From positions 1 to 9,696 of the forward strand of contig JAGQHH010000433.1 of assembly GCA_020431945.1 (NCBI GenBank): a stretch of 9,696 nucleotides of DNA. The letters run 5' to 3'. The stretch is from Cyanobacteria bacterium HKST-UBA02 (GTDB lineage Bacteria; Cyanobacteriota; Vampirovibrionia; Obscuribacterales; Obscuribacteraceae). A program made the position numbers and the translations under genes. The notes under the pieces are model-generated. The model did not search any database. It was given only the letters and a program-made list of their open reading frames with translations, and was not told the origin of the DNA. Positions 1 to 5,990 of this stretch are shown one piece after another (the first letter of the stretch is position 1; every line of letters starts with the position of its first letter).

Positions 1-1910
1 TCCTCGGCGGTGGGGATGATGATGCGGGGCGCTTGCGCCGGATGGGGGCTGTTCTCGAAGCGCTTGCGGACAGTGGCGATCATGGACAGGGCATTGCGGT
101 CCACGTTGACGGCCGCCTGCCGGGCAGGGACGCCCGACTTGACCAGACCCCAGTAAGCCAGGGTGGCCGCGGCAGCCACGTAGGTGGCGTGGATGTCGCC
201 CATATCCTCCGGAATCTCAGCGCTACCAGCCATGAGGTTATCGACCAGGCGGTCGACCTTGGACTGGCGATACTGGTTCCAGTTGAGGAGCTCGCCGGTG
301 CTCAGGTCACCCAGGCACTTGAGCTTGCTGCGGATGAGGGCGCGTGCCACCACCGGTGCCATCGCCTTGATGTCCGCAACCGGGATCTTGATCACCCGCT
401 TGCTCTTGCGGTCCTCGTCCCGCCACGTGATCACCGTGGGCAGGGGCTCGCCGGTGCCCTGATCGGCAAGCAGCCGGCACTGGTCCGCTTCACGGCCGAA
501 GCCGATCTCGTCCAGGGCCGCTGCCACGATGTGGGCGCGGATGTAGTCCGGCGGATGCGGCCAGAACTGAATCGTGGCCTGACCGGAAGAGGTCTCCCGG
601 AAGCCGAAATAAGAACCGGTACGTAGCAGCCGGCGGGTGTTGAACACGCCCCGGCCCTTCGAGTTGAATGCCGAGAAGGTGCTCAGCATGTTGTACAGGT
701 AAGCAGGACCGGTGAGGAGCACACCGCCGGAGATGTCGGCGTCGACCTCCCCGATGGTATCGGCGAACATCTTCACGAGCAGATCGCGCATGAGCACCTT
801 GTTGCGACCGATGGTCGCATGCTCGACGCTGAGCTTGACCTCGCCCTTGTCCACCGCATCCCGGATGGCGGTAGCCAGAACCACCATCAACTCCTCGGCC
901 AGACCTTCGACATCGGCGAAGATGTCGTGCCTGAACTCGTGCATGTAGAGCGCGAGCATGAGGGTGATGATATTGGCTTCGTCGTGGGGAACCTCGATGG
1001 CGTGGGCGCCGATGGGACCACGGGAGGCCGGCAGGGTAGCCGGTCCCTGGTCGCTGAACCGGGCCACGAAGACATTGCCGACGTGGAACTTGGACGTCTT
1101 CAGTCGTTCCGTGCCGGGCTCACCGCAGGGACCGGCAGGCTCCTCACCTTCGAAGAGGTGGAATGCCTGCTCGACCGCGAAAACCACGGCTTCGAGCTGC
1201 CGGTAGTTACCGGAGCGGAGCTGACCGAATGCGTCGGTCCAGATGCGGAGCACCGCCAGAATCTGGCTGAGCTCCTGGTCCAGGGTATCGATGGCGGCGT
1301 CCAGGAGCTGATGCTCAGGAACGTCGGGGTTCTGCGCCGCCAGCACGCTGAGAACACGCGGCAGAGTCTCGAGATAGAGCTCGCTGAGATGATCGAGCTG
1401 CTGTTCGAGACTGGCGATTGCCGGCATGTACTTCGGCTGGCTCAGCCCCAGGGTGCCCTTGGCCCACTGCACCTTGTCCTTGTGATCGTCGAAACGCTCG
1501 GCGACGATGGCGGCATACTTGCCGTCGTCCATCATCAGCCGGAGCCCTTCAGCAGCTGCGAAAAGAGTAGCGTCGACGCCGCTCTCCTTCGACTTGGGCA
1601 GCTGCGGAACAACACCCTTCGGCTCGGCAGTGAGCTTACCGTCTGCCGTCGGGTTGAGAATAGGGAAGCGGTGCGGACCGCTTCGTTTGCCGTCTTCGGA
1701 CTGGTCGTCGGTGGTACCGGTCTTGGCAGTCTTCGCCTTGAGGCGCGCCAGGGATGCCTTCACGGCTTCCTGGACCGTCGGAAAATCGAAATTCTCCTTG
1801 CCGTAACCGGGACAGATGACCATGTTAGAACGACAGCAGCGTGAGTCGAACCTCGTATCCACAGTTCGCTTCGTGGGCAAACTGAGGTCGAGAGAAATTT
1901 TCTTTCCCAT
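1..1910 (-). CDS. Putative HExxH metallopeptidase of unrecognised family (3' end outside window)
   Basis: The frame is open from ATG 1910-1908 to the window edge, giving 636 full codons with no stop, so the C-terminus is missing. The ATG is preceded by GGAAAG about eight bases upstream; a second in-frame ATG (Met30, 1823-1821) has no ribosome site. I do not recognise the protein as a whole. Residues 324-328 read HEFRH, an HExxH zinc motif on a predicted helix (LALYMHEFRHD). Sixty residues later comes E388-V-D-A-D392, followed by GGVLLTGPAY, and further on H452-P-P-D-Y-I-R458. HExxH followed at about 60 residues by ExxAD resembles the layout of M48-type gluzincin peptidases, in which the glutamate is the third zinc ligand. 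No signal peptide or clear membrane helix is visible, whereas classical M48 proteases such as HtpX are membrane proteins. The first 300 residues are charged and mostly helical, with three Cys (25, 26, 33) near the start. Peptidase activity is inference. The reading frame is certain; the family is not. Confidence 0.75.
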   Translation of the reverse strand, partial: MGKKISLDLSLPTKRTVDTRFDSRCCRSNMVICPGYGKENFDFPTVQEAVKASLARLKAKTAKTGTTDDQSEDGKRSGPHRFPILNPTADGKLTAEPKGVVPQLPKSKESGVDATLFAAAEGLRLMMDDGKYAAIVAERFDDHKDKVQWAKGTLGLSQPKYMPAIASLEQQLDHLSELYLETLPRVLSVLAAQNPDVPEHQLLDAAIDTLDQELSQILAVLRIWTDAFGQLRSGNYRQLEAVVFAVEQAFHLFEGEEPAGPCGEPGTERLKTSKFHVGNVFVARFSDQGPATLPASRGPIGAHAIEVPHDEANIITLMLALYMHEFRHDIFADVEGLAEELMVVLATAIRDAVDKGEVKLSVEHATIGRNKVLMRDLLVKMFADTIGEVDADISGGVLLTGPAYLYNMLSTFSAFNSKGRGVFNTRRLLRTGSYFGFRETSSGQATIQFWPHPPDYIRAHIVAAALDEIGFGREADQCRLLADQGTGEPLPTVITWRDEDRKSKRVIKIPVADIKAMAPVVARALIRSKLKCLGDLSTGELLNWNQYRQSKVDRLVDNLMAGSAEIPEDMGDIHATYVAAAATLAYWGLVKSGVPARQAAVNVDRNALSMIATVRKRFENSPHPAQAPRIIIPTAE

Positions 1911-1953
1911 AGGGGTGCTTTCCTATCGTTTTGGACTTTTTGTCAGGCGCTGG

Positions 1954-2013
1954 AAAAAGAAAAAGGGACCAGAACGGCGCCGGAGTAAAACTCCGAACAA
2001 CCGTCCTGGTCCC
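1954..2013 (-). terminator. Rho-independent terminator of the acyl-CoA dehydrogenase gene
   Basis: On the minus strand a 13-pair stem (arms 2013-2001 and 1977-1965, GGGACCAGGACGG with CCGTTCTGGTCCC, one G-U pair) encloses a second hairpin, CGGAG-TTTTA-CTCCG (1995-1981). It is followed directly by TTTTTCTTTTT (1964-1954). It starts 10 bases after the dehydrogenase stop codon and lies upstream of the next minus-strand gene, so that gene needs read-through or its own promoter. I see no convincing -35/-10 pair in 1911-1953. Confidence 0.9.
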
Positions 2014-2023
2014 CAAAACAACA

Positions 2024-3946
2024 TCAGAATCCGGCCAGGCCGTCCTTGGTGTACGAGCGCAGGATGGGGCTGTCCGCCACACCCTCGAGCTGCTTGAACT
2101 GACCGCCGGCCACCAGCTTGGCGAGCTTCACGTTGGCACGGAAGTCGTCGTCGGTGGCGCGACCGCCCTTGATCTGGCGGGTCAGCTCGCGGGACAGGAC
2201 GTCGGCGGCGAGAACCGTCGCGTCGTCGCCCAGCTCGCTGGCGTGCAGGCAGGTGGCGAGAATCACCACAGTCTTCTGCACGTCGCTCGAGAGCTCGATC
2301 ATCCGCTGCTGCCGGTCAGCCAGCTTGAGCTGGTGCTGCAGCATGGCGAAGTGGATCTGACGCATCACCTTGCGGAAGTTCTTGAGGGCGAACTTCGCAT
2401 GACGCGCGAGCTTCGGATTGAGACCGGAGATGAACTGGCTGTCGCCACGGTTGAGCAGGGCACCGACAGTGTAGAAGCCGAGACGCAGGCAAGCGCCCTT
2501 GAGCTTCCACAGATGCGCCGGATTCATCGGGTTGAAACCCTTCACCGTCGCGAACGGAGCCATGTACTTGTTGCCGTGGTCCTTGACCAGCCCCTTGAAC
2601 AGAGCCATCCCGAGCATCTCGTTCTCACCCTCGTAGATCGAGGGGGCGAGGAAGTCGTGGATGTTGTCGCCGATCAGGTGACCCTTCAGGAAGGTCCGAC
2701 CGCCATGCGTCTTGAGACCGAGCACGGTGCTGGCCTCATGCAGGGCGTCGGCGCCGAAAATCTTGGCCACGATGCACTCGAGCTCGCCACGATAGCCCTC
2801 ATCGAGCAGCGACGAACCCCAGGCGACCAGCGCGTCCGCGCCGACAATCAGAGAAGCGAGCCGGGCGACGCGACGCTGCACGAGCTCGCGCCTGCCGATG
2901 GCATCACCATAGGTCTCACGGAAGTCGGCCCAGGGCAGCATGCTCTTCAGGATGAGGCGCATGGTGCCGGCGGAGTTGGCGCACAGAGCCACACGCCCAC
3001 GGTTGAGGCCGTGATAGGCGATGGTGAGACCGTCGCCCACCGGAGGAACCAGGAGGTTCTTGGCCGGGACACGGAAGTCCTTGAAGACGATTCCGTAGTT
3101 GTGGATGTGGGTGACAGCGTGGATGCCGTAGCGATCCAGCTGGAAATGCTCGTTCTCGGAATCAGGCAGATCCGCGATCAGCACCGCCGGCTTGCCGTCG
3201 ATGAGCACCACCAGACCGATGGTGCGTCCGGGCACGACGTTGCTGATGAACATCTTGCGCCCGTTGACGACATAGTGGTCGCCGTCGAGCACAGCCGTGG
3301 TGCGCAGAGCCGTCAGGTCGGATCCAGCCCAGGGCTCGGTGAGAGCGAACGCCGAAAGACGCTCACCGCTCGCGAGCTTGGGAAGGTATTCGGCCTTGAA
3401 CTCCTCGCTGCCGTACGCCTCGACCGGGTCGACAGCGCCGATGCAGCCGTGGATGGAAGCCATCCCGGCCACCGTCGCATCGCCTTCGCAAGCCATACGA
3501 GTCAGGAACGGCATGAACTCGGCCAGGGGCGCACCCCATCCGCCGTGCTCAGGCGCAATCAGAGCACCCCAGTAGCCGGTCTTGGCCAGGTCTGCGATGA
3601 CCTGGTCCGTGACCTTGTTGTCCGGACCGTAGAGCGTGCCGGCGTCACGATGGCTCTTCACCACCGCGATGGCCGCCTTCATCAGCTCACGATAGCCCTG
3701 CTCGGCACCGACACTGGTGCTCTTCTGACGGCGGAACAGCGAGACCGGAGTCTTGCCGGACCAGACCGCCTTGTGAACGGGACTGTTGACGGTACGGAAC
3801 TTGGCATCGAAAGTGCCCTCGACAAGATCGTCACCGCGGTCGAGCTGGCCGATCTTCTCGACCTCTTTATCGCTCTTCCCCGCCTGACGCAGAACGTCCT
3901 CGGCCAGGTTACGATCCTGGCCTTCGGGTCGATTTGACTTCTTCAT
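2024..3946 (-). CDS. Acyl-CoA dehydrogenase, long VLCAD/ACAD9-like form
   Basis: FAD enzyme that introduces the trans-2 double bond into acyl-CoA, the first step of fatty acid beta-oxidation; electrons normally pass to ETF. Numbering is from ATG 3946, giving 640 residues. The FAD-contacting middle domain shows AFALTEPWAGSD at 199-210 and VVNGRKMFISN near 226-236. The C-terminal helical domain carries SIYEGENEM, whose E439 aligns with the catalytic base of the VLCAD/MCAD YEG motif. The usual GGxGY segment is replaced by KTHGGRTFLKGHLIGDN. About 160-190 residues follow the core fold, as in VLCAD/ACAD9-type enzymes, so a long-chain substrate is likely but inferred. An in-frame TTG at 3955 would add three residues (MCT). 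I prefer the ATG because TAAGG lies nine bases before it and would sit directly against the TTG. No other beta-oxidation gene is present in the window, so its pathway context is not visible here. The ORF is intact. Confidence 0.95.
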   Translation of the reverse strand: MKKSNRPEGQDRNLAEDVLRQAGKSDKEVEKIGQLDRGDDLVEGTFDAKFRTVNSPVHKAVWSGKTPVSLFRRQKSTSVGAEQGYRELMKAAIAVVKSHRDAGTLYGPDNKVTDQVIADLAKTGYWGALIAPEHGGWGAPLAEFMPFLTRMACEGDATVAGMASIHGCIGAVDPVEAYGSEEFKAEYLPKLASGERLSAFALTEPWAGSDLTALRTTAVLDGDHYVVNGRKMFISNVVPGRTIGLVVLIDGKPAVLIADLPDSENEHFQLDRYGIHAVTHIHNYGIVFKDFRVPAKNLLVPPVGDGLTIAYHGLNRGRVALCANSAGTMRLILKSMLPWADFRETYGDAIGRRELVQRRVARLASLIVGADALVAWGSSLLDEGYRGELECIVAKIFGADALHEASTVLGLKTHGGRTFLKGHLIGDNIHDFLAPSIYEGENEMLGMALFKGLVKDHGNKYMAPFATVKGFNPMNPAHLWKLKGACLRLGFYTVGALLNRGDSQFISGLNPKLARHAKFALKNFRKVMRQIHFAMLQHQLKLADRQQRMIELSSDVQKTVVILATCLHASELGDDATVLAADVLSRELTRQIKGGRATDDDFRANVKLAKLVAGGQFKQLEGVADSPILRSYTKDGLAGF

Positions 3947-3956
3947 AGTACACAAC

Positions 3957-3971
3957 CTTACTTTTGGTAAG
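3957..3971 (-). promoter_or_regulatory. Small hairpin overlapping the acyl-CoA dehydrogenase ribosome site
   Basis: On the minus strand CTTAC-CAAAA-GTAAG forms a five-pair hairpin. Its 3' arm contains part of the TAAGG Shine-Dalgarno sequence nine bases before ATG 3946. Folding would hide the ribosome site, so translational control is possible. The stem is short and may be chance. Confidence 0.3.
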
Positions 3972-4043
3972 ATGCCACACCCTTTGAAAATTCAGGTATG
4001 GCGAGTATTCGGACTATCGCTAGTCCGCTGCAGGAAAGTAAGG

Positions 4044-4092
4044 AAAAAAAACAAACCCCCACCGGAACGAAGGCAAGCACGGTTGCCTGCCT
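4044..4092 (-). terminator. Probable terminator downstream of the protealysin-like gene
   Basis: On the minus strand AGGCAGGCA-ACCG-TGCTTGCCT (4092-4071) makes a nine-pair stem with one G-U pair and a four-base loop. The run of eight T residues (4051-4044) comes 19 bases after the stem rather than next to it, with GGTGGGGG in between. It begins 37 bases after the stop codon. The position fits a terminator, but the gap before the T run makes it non-standard, and partial read-through into the acyl-CoA dehydrogenase gene is possible. Confidence 0.45.
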
Positions 4093-4129
4093 CCGCCCGA
4101 TGAGAGTAGAAATTGCCGGCTCCGCCGTC

Positions 4130-5161
4130 TTACTTGACGATGATGCCGACGCCGTCCCAGGCCTTGACCAGCTGGTCGACCAGCTTGGGCTGGAGCGACG
4201 AGCAGTTGCTGACGCTCAGGTCAGCGAAGTCCTGGAACTGGGCGTTGGAGCCGACCCGGTTCTTGCCGAACGCGGTCTCGCTCCACACCTCGAACGGCGC
4301 CTCCCAGGCGTACCCGCCCGCGGCGATCGCGAAGGTCGCGAACGCCTTGTTCGGGATACCCGAGTTGATGTGGACGCCGCCGTTGTCACTCCAGCCCGTG
4401 TACAGGTCCTTCATGTGAGCCGGCTGGCGGTCCTTGCCGATCTTGGGATCGTCGTAGGCCGTGCCGGGGTTCAGCATGTCGCGCAATGCGCGGGCGTTGA
4501 TGCCCTTGGCGAACAGACCCGTGCCCAGGAGCCAGGAGTCCTTGTCGGCGGTCAGGCGGCCCTTGTACTGGCGAACCAGAATGCCGCCCACGTCCGAGAG
4601 GCTCTCGTTGAGAGCACCGGACTGGCCCTGGTACTCGAGGCCGCTGGTGTGCTCGGTGATGCCGTGGAACAGCTCGTGACCGACCACGGTGGGACGCACG
4701 AAGGTGATGAAGATCACCTTGTCGCCGTCACCGTAGACCATCTGACGGGAGTTCCAGAAGGCGTTGTCGTAGTCCACGCCGTAGTGGACCGTGCCCAGGA
4801 GGTTCATCCCCTGGTTGTCGATGGAGTTCCGGCCCATGACCTCCTTGACGAAGATCAGGGTATCGCCGTGATACTCGTAAGCCGCGTCGACGATGGCGTC
4901 GCCGGTGGCGGCGTCGCCCTCGAAACGAGCGCGGGTACCGGGCAGCGTGCGACGGTTCTGCGCGTCATAGATCTTGCGCTGGGCCGTCGAGCCACCGCTG
5001 GTCAACTGCCGGATGTTGCCCTGCTGGGAAATCGCCTTCAAGAACAGCTTCTGCGTCTCGAGCATGGTGCGCTTCGGGCTCAGCAGCAGCGGGTTGAGGC
5101 GGGCGATGTCCTGCAGCACGTAATCCGGAATGAAACCTTCCATGTGATTGTGATTGCTCAT
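4130..5161 (-). CDS. Protealysin-like M4 family metalloendopeptidase (cytosolic type)
   Basis: Zinc endopeptidase of the thermolysin family, 343 residues from ATG 5161. GAGG lies eight bases upstream of this ATG; the 14-codon extension to 5203 has no ribosome site. The zinc motif is H162-E163-L-F-H166. The third ligand is E186 in GALNESLSD, giving the M4 spacing HExxH-19-E. DNGGVHINSG contains H264, equivalent to the transition-state histidine of thermolysin. The M4 beta domain is recognisable from RKIYDAQN (62-69) and LPGTRARFEG onward. There is no signal peptide. Instead a short N-terminal stretch of about 60 residues carries P12-x-Y14-x-L16-x-x-I19, matching the PPYMLRRI core of the protealysin propeptide. 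Length and layout match protealysin (about 341 residues), a form made as a cytoplasmic precursor that cleaves its own propeptide. In many bacteria the emfourin inhibitor gene lies beside such enzymes; none is visible here. The gene is divergent from the M1 aminopeptidase across 829 bases. Confidence 0.95.
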   Translation of the reverse strand: MSNHNHMEGFIPDYVLQDIARLNPLLLSPKRTMLETQKLFLKAISQQGNIRQLTSGGSTAQRKIYDAQNRRTLPGTRARFEGDAATGDAIVDAAYEYHGDTLIFVKEVMGRNSIDNQGMNLLGTVHYGVDYDNAFWNSRQMVYGDGDKVIFITFVRPTVVGHELFHGITEHTSGLEYQGQSGALNESLSDVGGILVRQYKGRLTADKDSWLLGTGLFAKGINARALRDMLNPGTAYDDPKIGKDRQPAHMKDLYTGWSDNGGVHINSGIPNKAFATFAIAAGGYAWEAPFEVWSETAFGKNRVGSNAQFQDFADLSVSNCSSLQPKLVDQLVKAWDGVGIIVK

Positions 5162-5183
5162 AGTGGATTCCTCTTTCGTGTTG

Positions 5184-5212
5184 GTTTGCCGTGCCGTAGG
5201 CATCAGGCAAAC
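5184..5212 (-). promoter_or_regulatory. Compound hairpin in the 5' leader of the protealysin-like gene
   Basis: GTTTGCC (5184-5190) and GGCAAAC (5206-5212) are perfect inverted repeats. Inside them TGCC-GTA-GGCA (5192-5202) makes a second stem, giving 11 base pairs around a small asymmetric internal loop. In the minus-strand transcript the structure ends 10 bases before the GAGG ribosome site and 22 bases before the ATG. It could stabilise the mRNA, act in attenuation or bind a protein. There is no T run, so it is not a terminator. The role is inferred; the repeat is seen directly. Confidence 0.55.
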
Positions 5213-5519
5213 GGGTTAATAAGTGAAGAGCCCGTCGAAACGTCGCCGAGCCCTTCGTCAAAACGATGTCTGCCTGCTTGCCCACACGGAACAAACTTCG
5301 CTCAGCTCTCCAAACTCAGCCCGCCACAAAGTCGGCGTGCCGCTCTTGCCTGGCAGTAATCCGGGCGGAGAAGAGAAATTCACGTTCTCGACTCAGAGCT
5401 TTTGTTTGAATTGGAGCTAGATTTGAGACCTTGATGGGTTAGACAGGAACAGTAACTAGACACTACTTCTTTGACGGATCGGTAATCAACAAGAGGAGAA
5501 ATTGAGAAACCACACCAGT

Positions 5520-5597
5520 ATTAGCTTGACAGCTCTTGTAGTATATAAGTGAGATATAAATCTTAGTAGATGACGCAGCTCTGAGAGCTGTGCTAAT
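5520..5597. repeat. Bulged 14-pair inverted repeat (possible structured RNA)
   Basis: The left arm is ATTAGC (5520-5525), a three-base bulge TTG, then ACAGCTCT (5529-5536). The right arm is AGAGCTGT (5584-5591) then GCTAAT (5592-5597). All 14 positions pair perfectly. The 47-base interior includes an AT-only hairpin, TATAT (5542-5546) with ATATA (5554-5558). CAGCTCT occurs again at 5576-5582, next to the right arm, and forms a competing local hairpin CAGCTC-TGA-GAGCTG (5576-5590). The right arm can therefore pair with only one of two copies at a time. Strand and function are unknown. Confidence 0.5.
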
Positions 5598-5677
5598 CAC
5601 ATACATACCCCCAAAAAACCTGGTTTCAAGACTGGGAAATCAAGAACCACAGCGCTTGACAACCAGTTGCATACCCC

Positions 5678-5735
5678 AGCTTAGGCAGAATTGAACTGCT
5701 GCTCTTTGAAAGTCAAAAGACAGACGAACTAAGCT
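5678..5735 (+). repeat. Inverted repeat enclosing two small hairpins
   Basis: AGCTTAG (5678-5684) and CTAAGCT (5729-5735) are perfect seven-base complements. Between them GCAG-AATTGAA-CTGC (5685-5699) abuts the outer stem, and TTTGA-AAG-TCAAA (5705-5717) makes a second short hairpin. Together they could form a three-way junction of 58 bases. Each stem is short, so the fold needs support from comparison or probing. It may belong to the same transcript as the stem-loop at 5520-5597. Confidence 0.35.
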
Positions 5736-5756
5736 CTCCTCGTAACTAATGCCTTG

Positions 5757-5779
5757 TCAACTGAAGTAGTTGAGTTTTT
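5757..5779 (+). terminator. Terminator-like hairpin with T run in the intergenic region
   Basis: TCAACT (5757-5762) and AGTTGA (5768-5773) pair across a five-base loop and are followed by G and TTTTT (5775-5779). The stem is only six pairs with two G-C, so it would be weak. No protein gene lies upstream on this strand within the region. If it works, it would end a small transcript made from the structured stretch before it. Alternatively it is a chance inverted repeat. Confidence 0.35.
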
Positions 5780-5815
5780 AGCCAGAAACGCCCGAGAAGC
5801 GACTTTTGAACCCTG

Positions 5816-5837
5816 CGCGAGACAGTTCTGTCACGCG
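5816..5837. promoter_or_regulatory. 22-bp near-perfect palindrome, candidate operator
   Basis: Arms CGCGAGACAG (5816-5825) and CTGTCACGCG (5828-5837) flank a two-base centre TT and differ from perfect symmetry by a single A/A position. The core GACAG-TT-CTGTC is fully symmetric. Such a compact dyad is typical of a site for a dimeric helix-turn-helix regulator. It lies about 150 bases upstream of the aminopeptidase start. It does not match an operator I can name. As RNA it would form a hairpin with a six-base loop AGTTCT. Confidence 0.5.
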
Positions 5838-5930
5838 GAGAGATCCGGTCTGGCTGATGAAAACTCTGCGAAAAGGTTGGCAAGCATTACGTTCCGGTCA
5901 AGTTTTATTCCGCGGCCCACAGCGACTTAG

Positions 5931-5945
5931 TACCCTTATAGGGTA
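5931..5945. promoter_or_regulatory. Palindrome TACCCT-TAT-AGGGTA near the aminopeptidase start
   Basis: Six-base arms with a three-base centre are perfectly symmetric and end 45 bases before the ATG. The AT-rich centre (TTATAG/TATAGG) could double as a -10 element, but I find no matching -35 at 16-18 bases. An operator overlapping the promoter or the 5' end of the transcript is a reasonable guess; no known motif is recognised. Confidence 0.4.
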
Positions 5946-5975
5946 TTCTCGCCATGGCCGCTCACAAAAGCCAAA

Positions 5976-5981
5976 TGGAGG
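5976..5981 (+). promoter_or_regulatory. Ribosome binding site of the aminopeptidase gene
   Basis: TGGAGG lies nine bases before ATG 5991 and fixes that start. It is one of the best Shine-Dalgarno matches in the window and suggests efficient translation. Confidence 0.85.
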
Positions 5982-5990
5982 CATATCGAA

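Larger units (their letters stand above)
5213..5990. other. Long divergent intergenic region without a convincing gene
   Basis: This stretch separates the protealysin-like gene (minus) from the M1 aminopeptidase gene (plus). From about 5,390 to 5,800 it is visibly more AT-rich than the flanking coding DNA. The only open frames are short, lack codon structure or good ribosome sites, and resemble no family I know. Both promoters should lie here, but I could not find a -35/-10 pair with acceptable spacing for either gene. The region contains several inverted repeats, listed separately, that suggest structured RNA or protein-binding sites. No transposase remnant is recognised. Confidence 0.7.

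Noticed and set aside
819..1844. 341-residue open frame on the plus strand (and the 197-residue one at 33-626)
   Set aside because: Both lie opposite the long open minus-strand frame with the HExxH motif; no ribosome site or recognisable domain.
1931..3937. 668-residue open frame on the plus strand
   Set aside because: Antisense shadow of the acyl-CoA dehydrogenase gene; it also runs through that gene's terminator and shows no domain.
3998..5359. 453-residue open frame on the plus strand
   Set aside because: Antisense to the protealysin-like gene, which carries intact M4 motifs; no recognisable domain of its own.
5223..5420. 65-residue plus-strand frame, considered as an emfourin-like partner
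   Set aside because: Too short for emfourin, no ribosome site, low-complexity Ser/Arg-rich sequence and no similarity I can recognise.
5526..5560. Consensus TTGACA (5526-5531) as a promoter with TATAAG or TATAAA downstream
   Set aside because: The spacers are 12 and 23 bases, outside the working range of about 15-19; TTGACA here also falls in the bulge and arm of the inverted repeat.
5656..5680. Second TTGACA (5656-5661) as a promoter
   Set aside because: No -10-like hexamer at 16-18 bases downstream.
5213..5990. Mobile element or MITE remnant in the AT-rich intergenic region
   Set aside because: The inverted repeats are short and separate, no target-site duplication is seen, and there is no transposase fragment.
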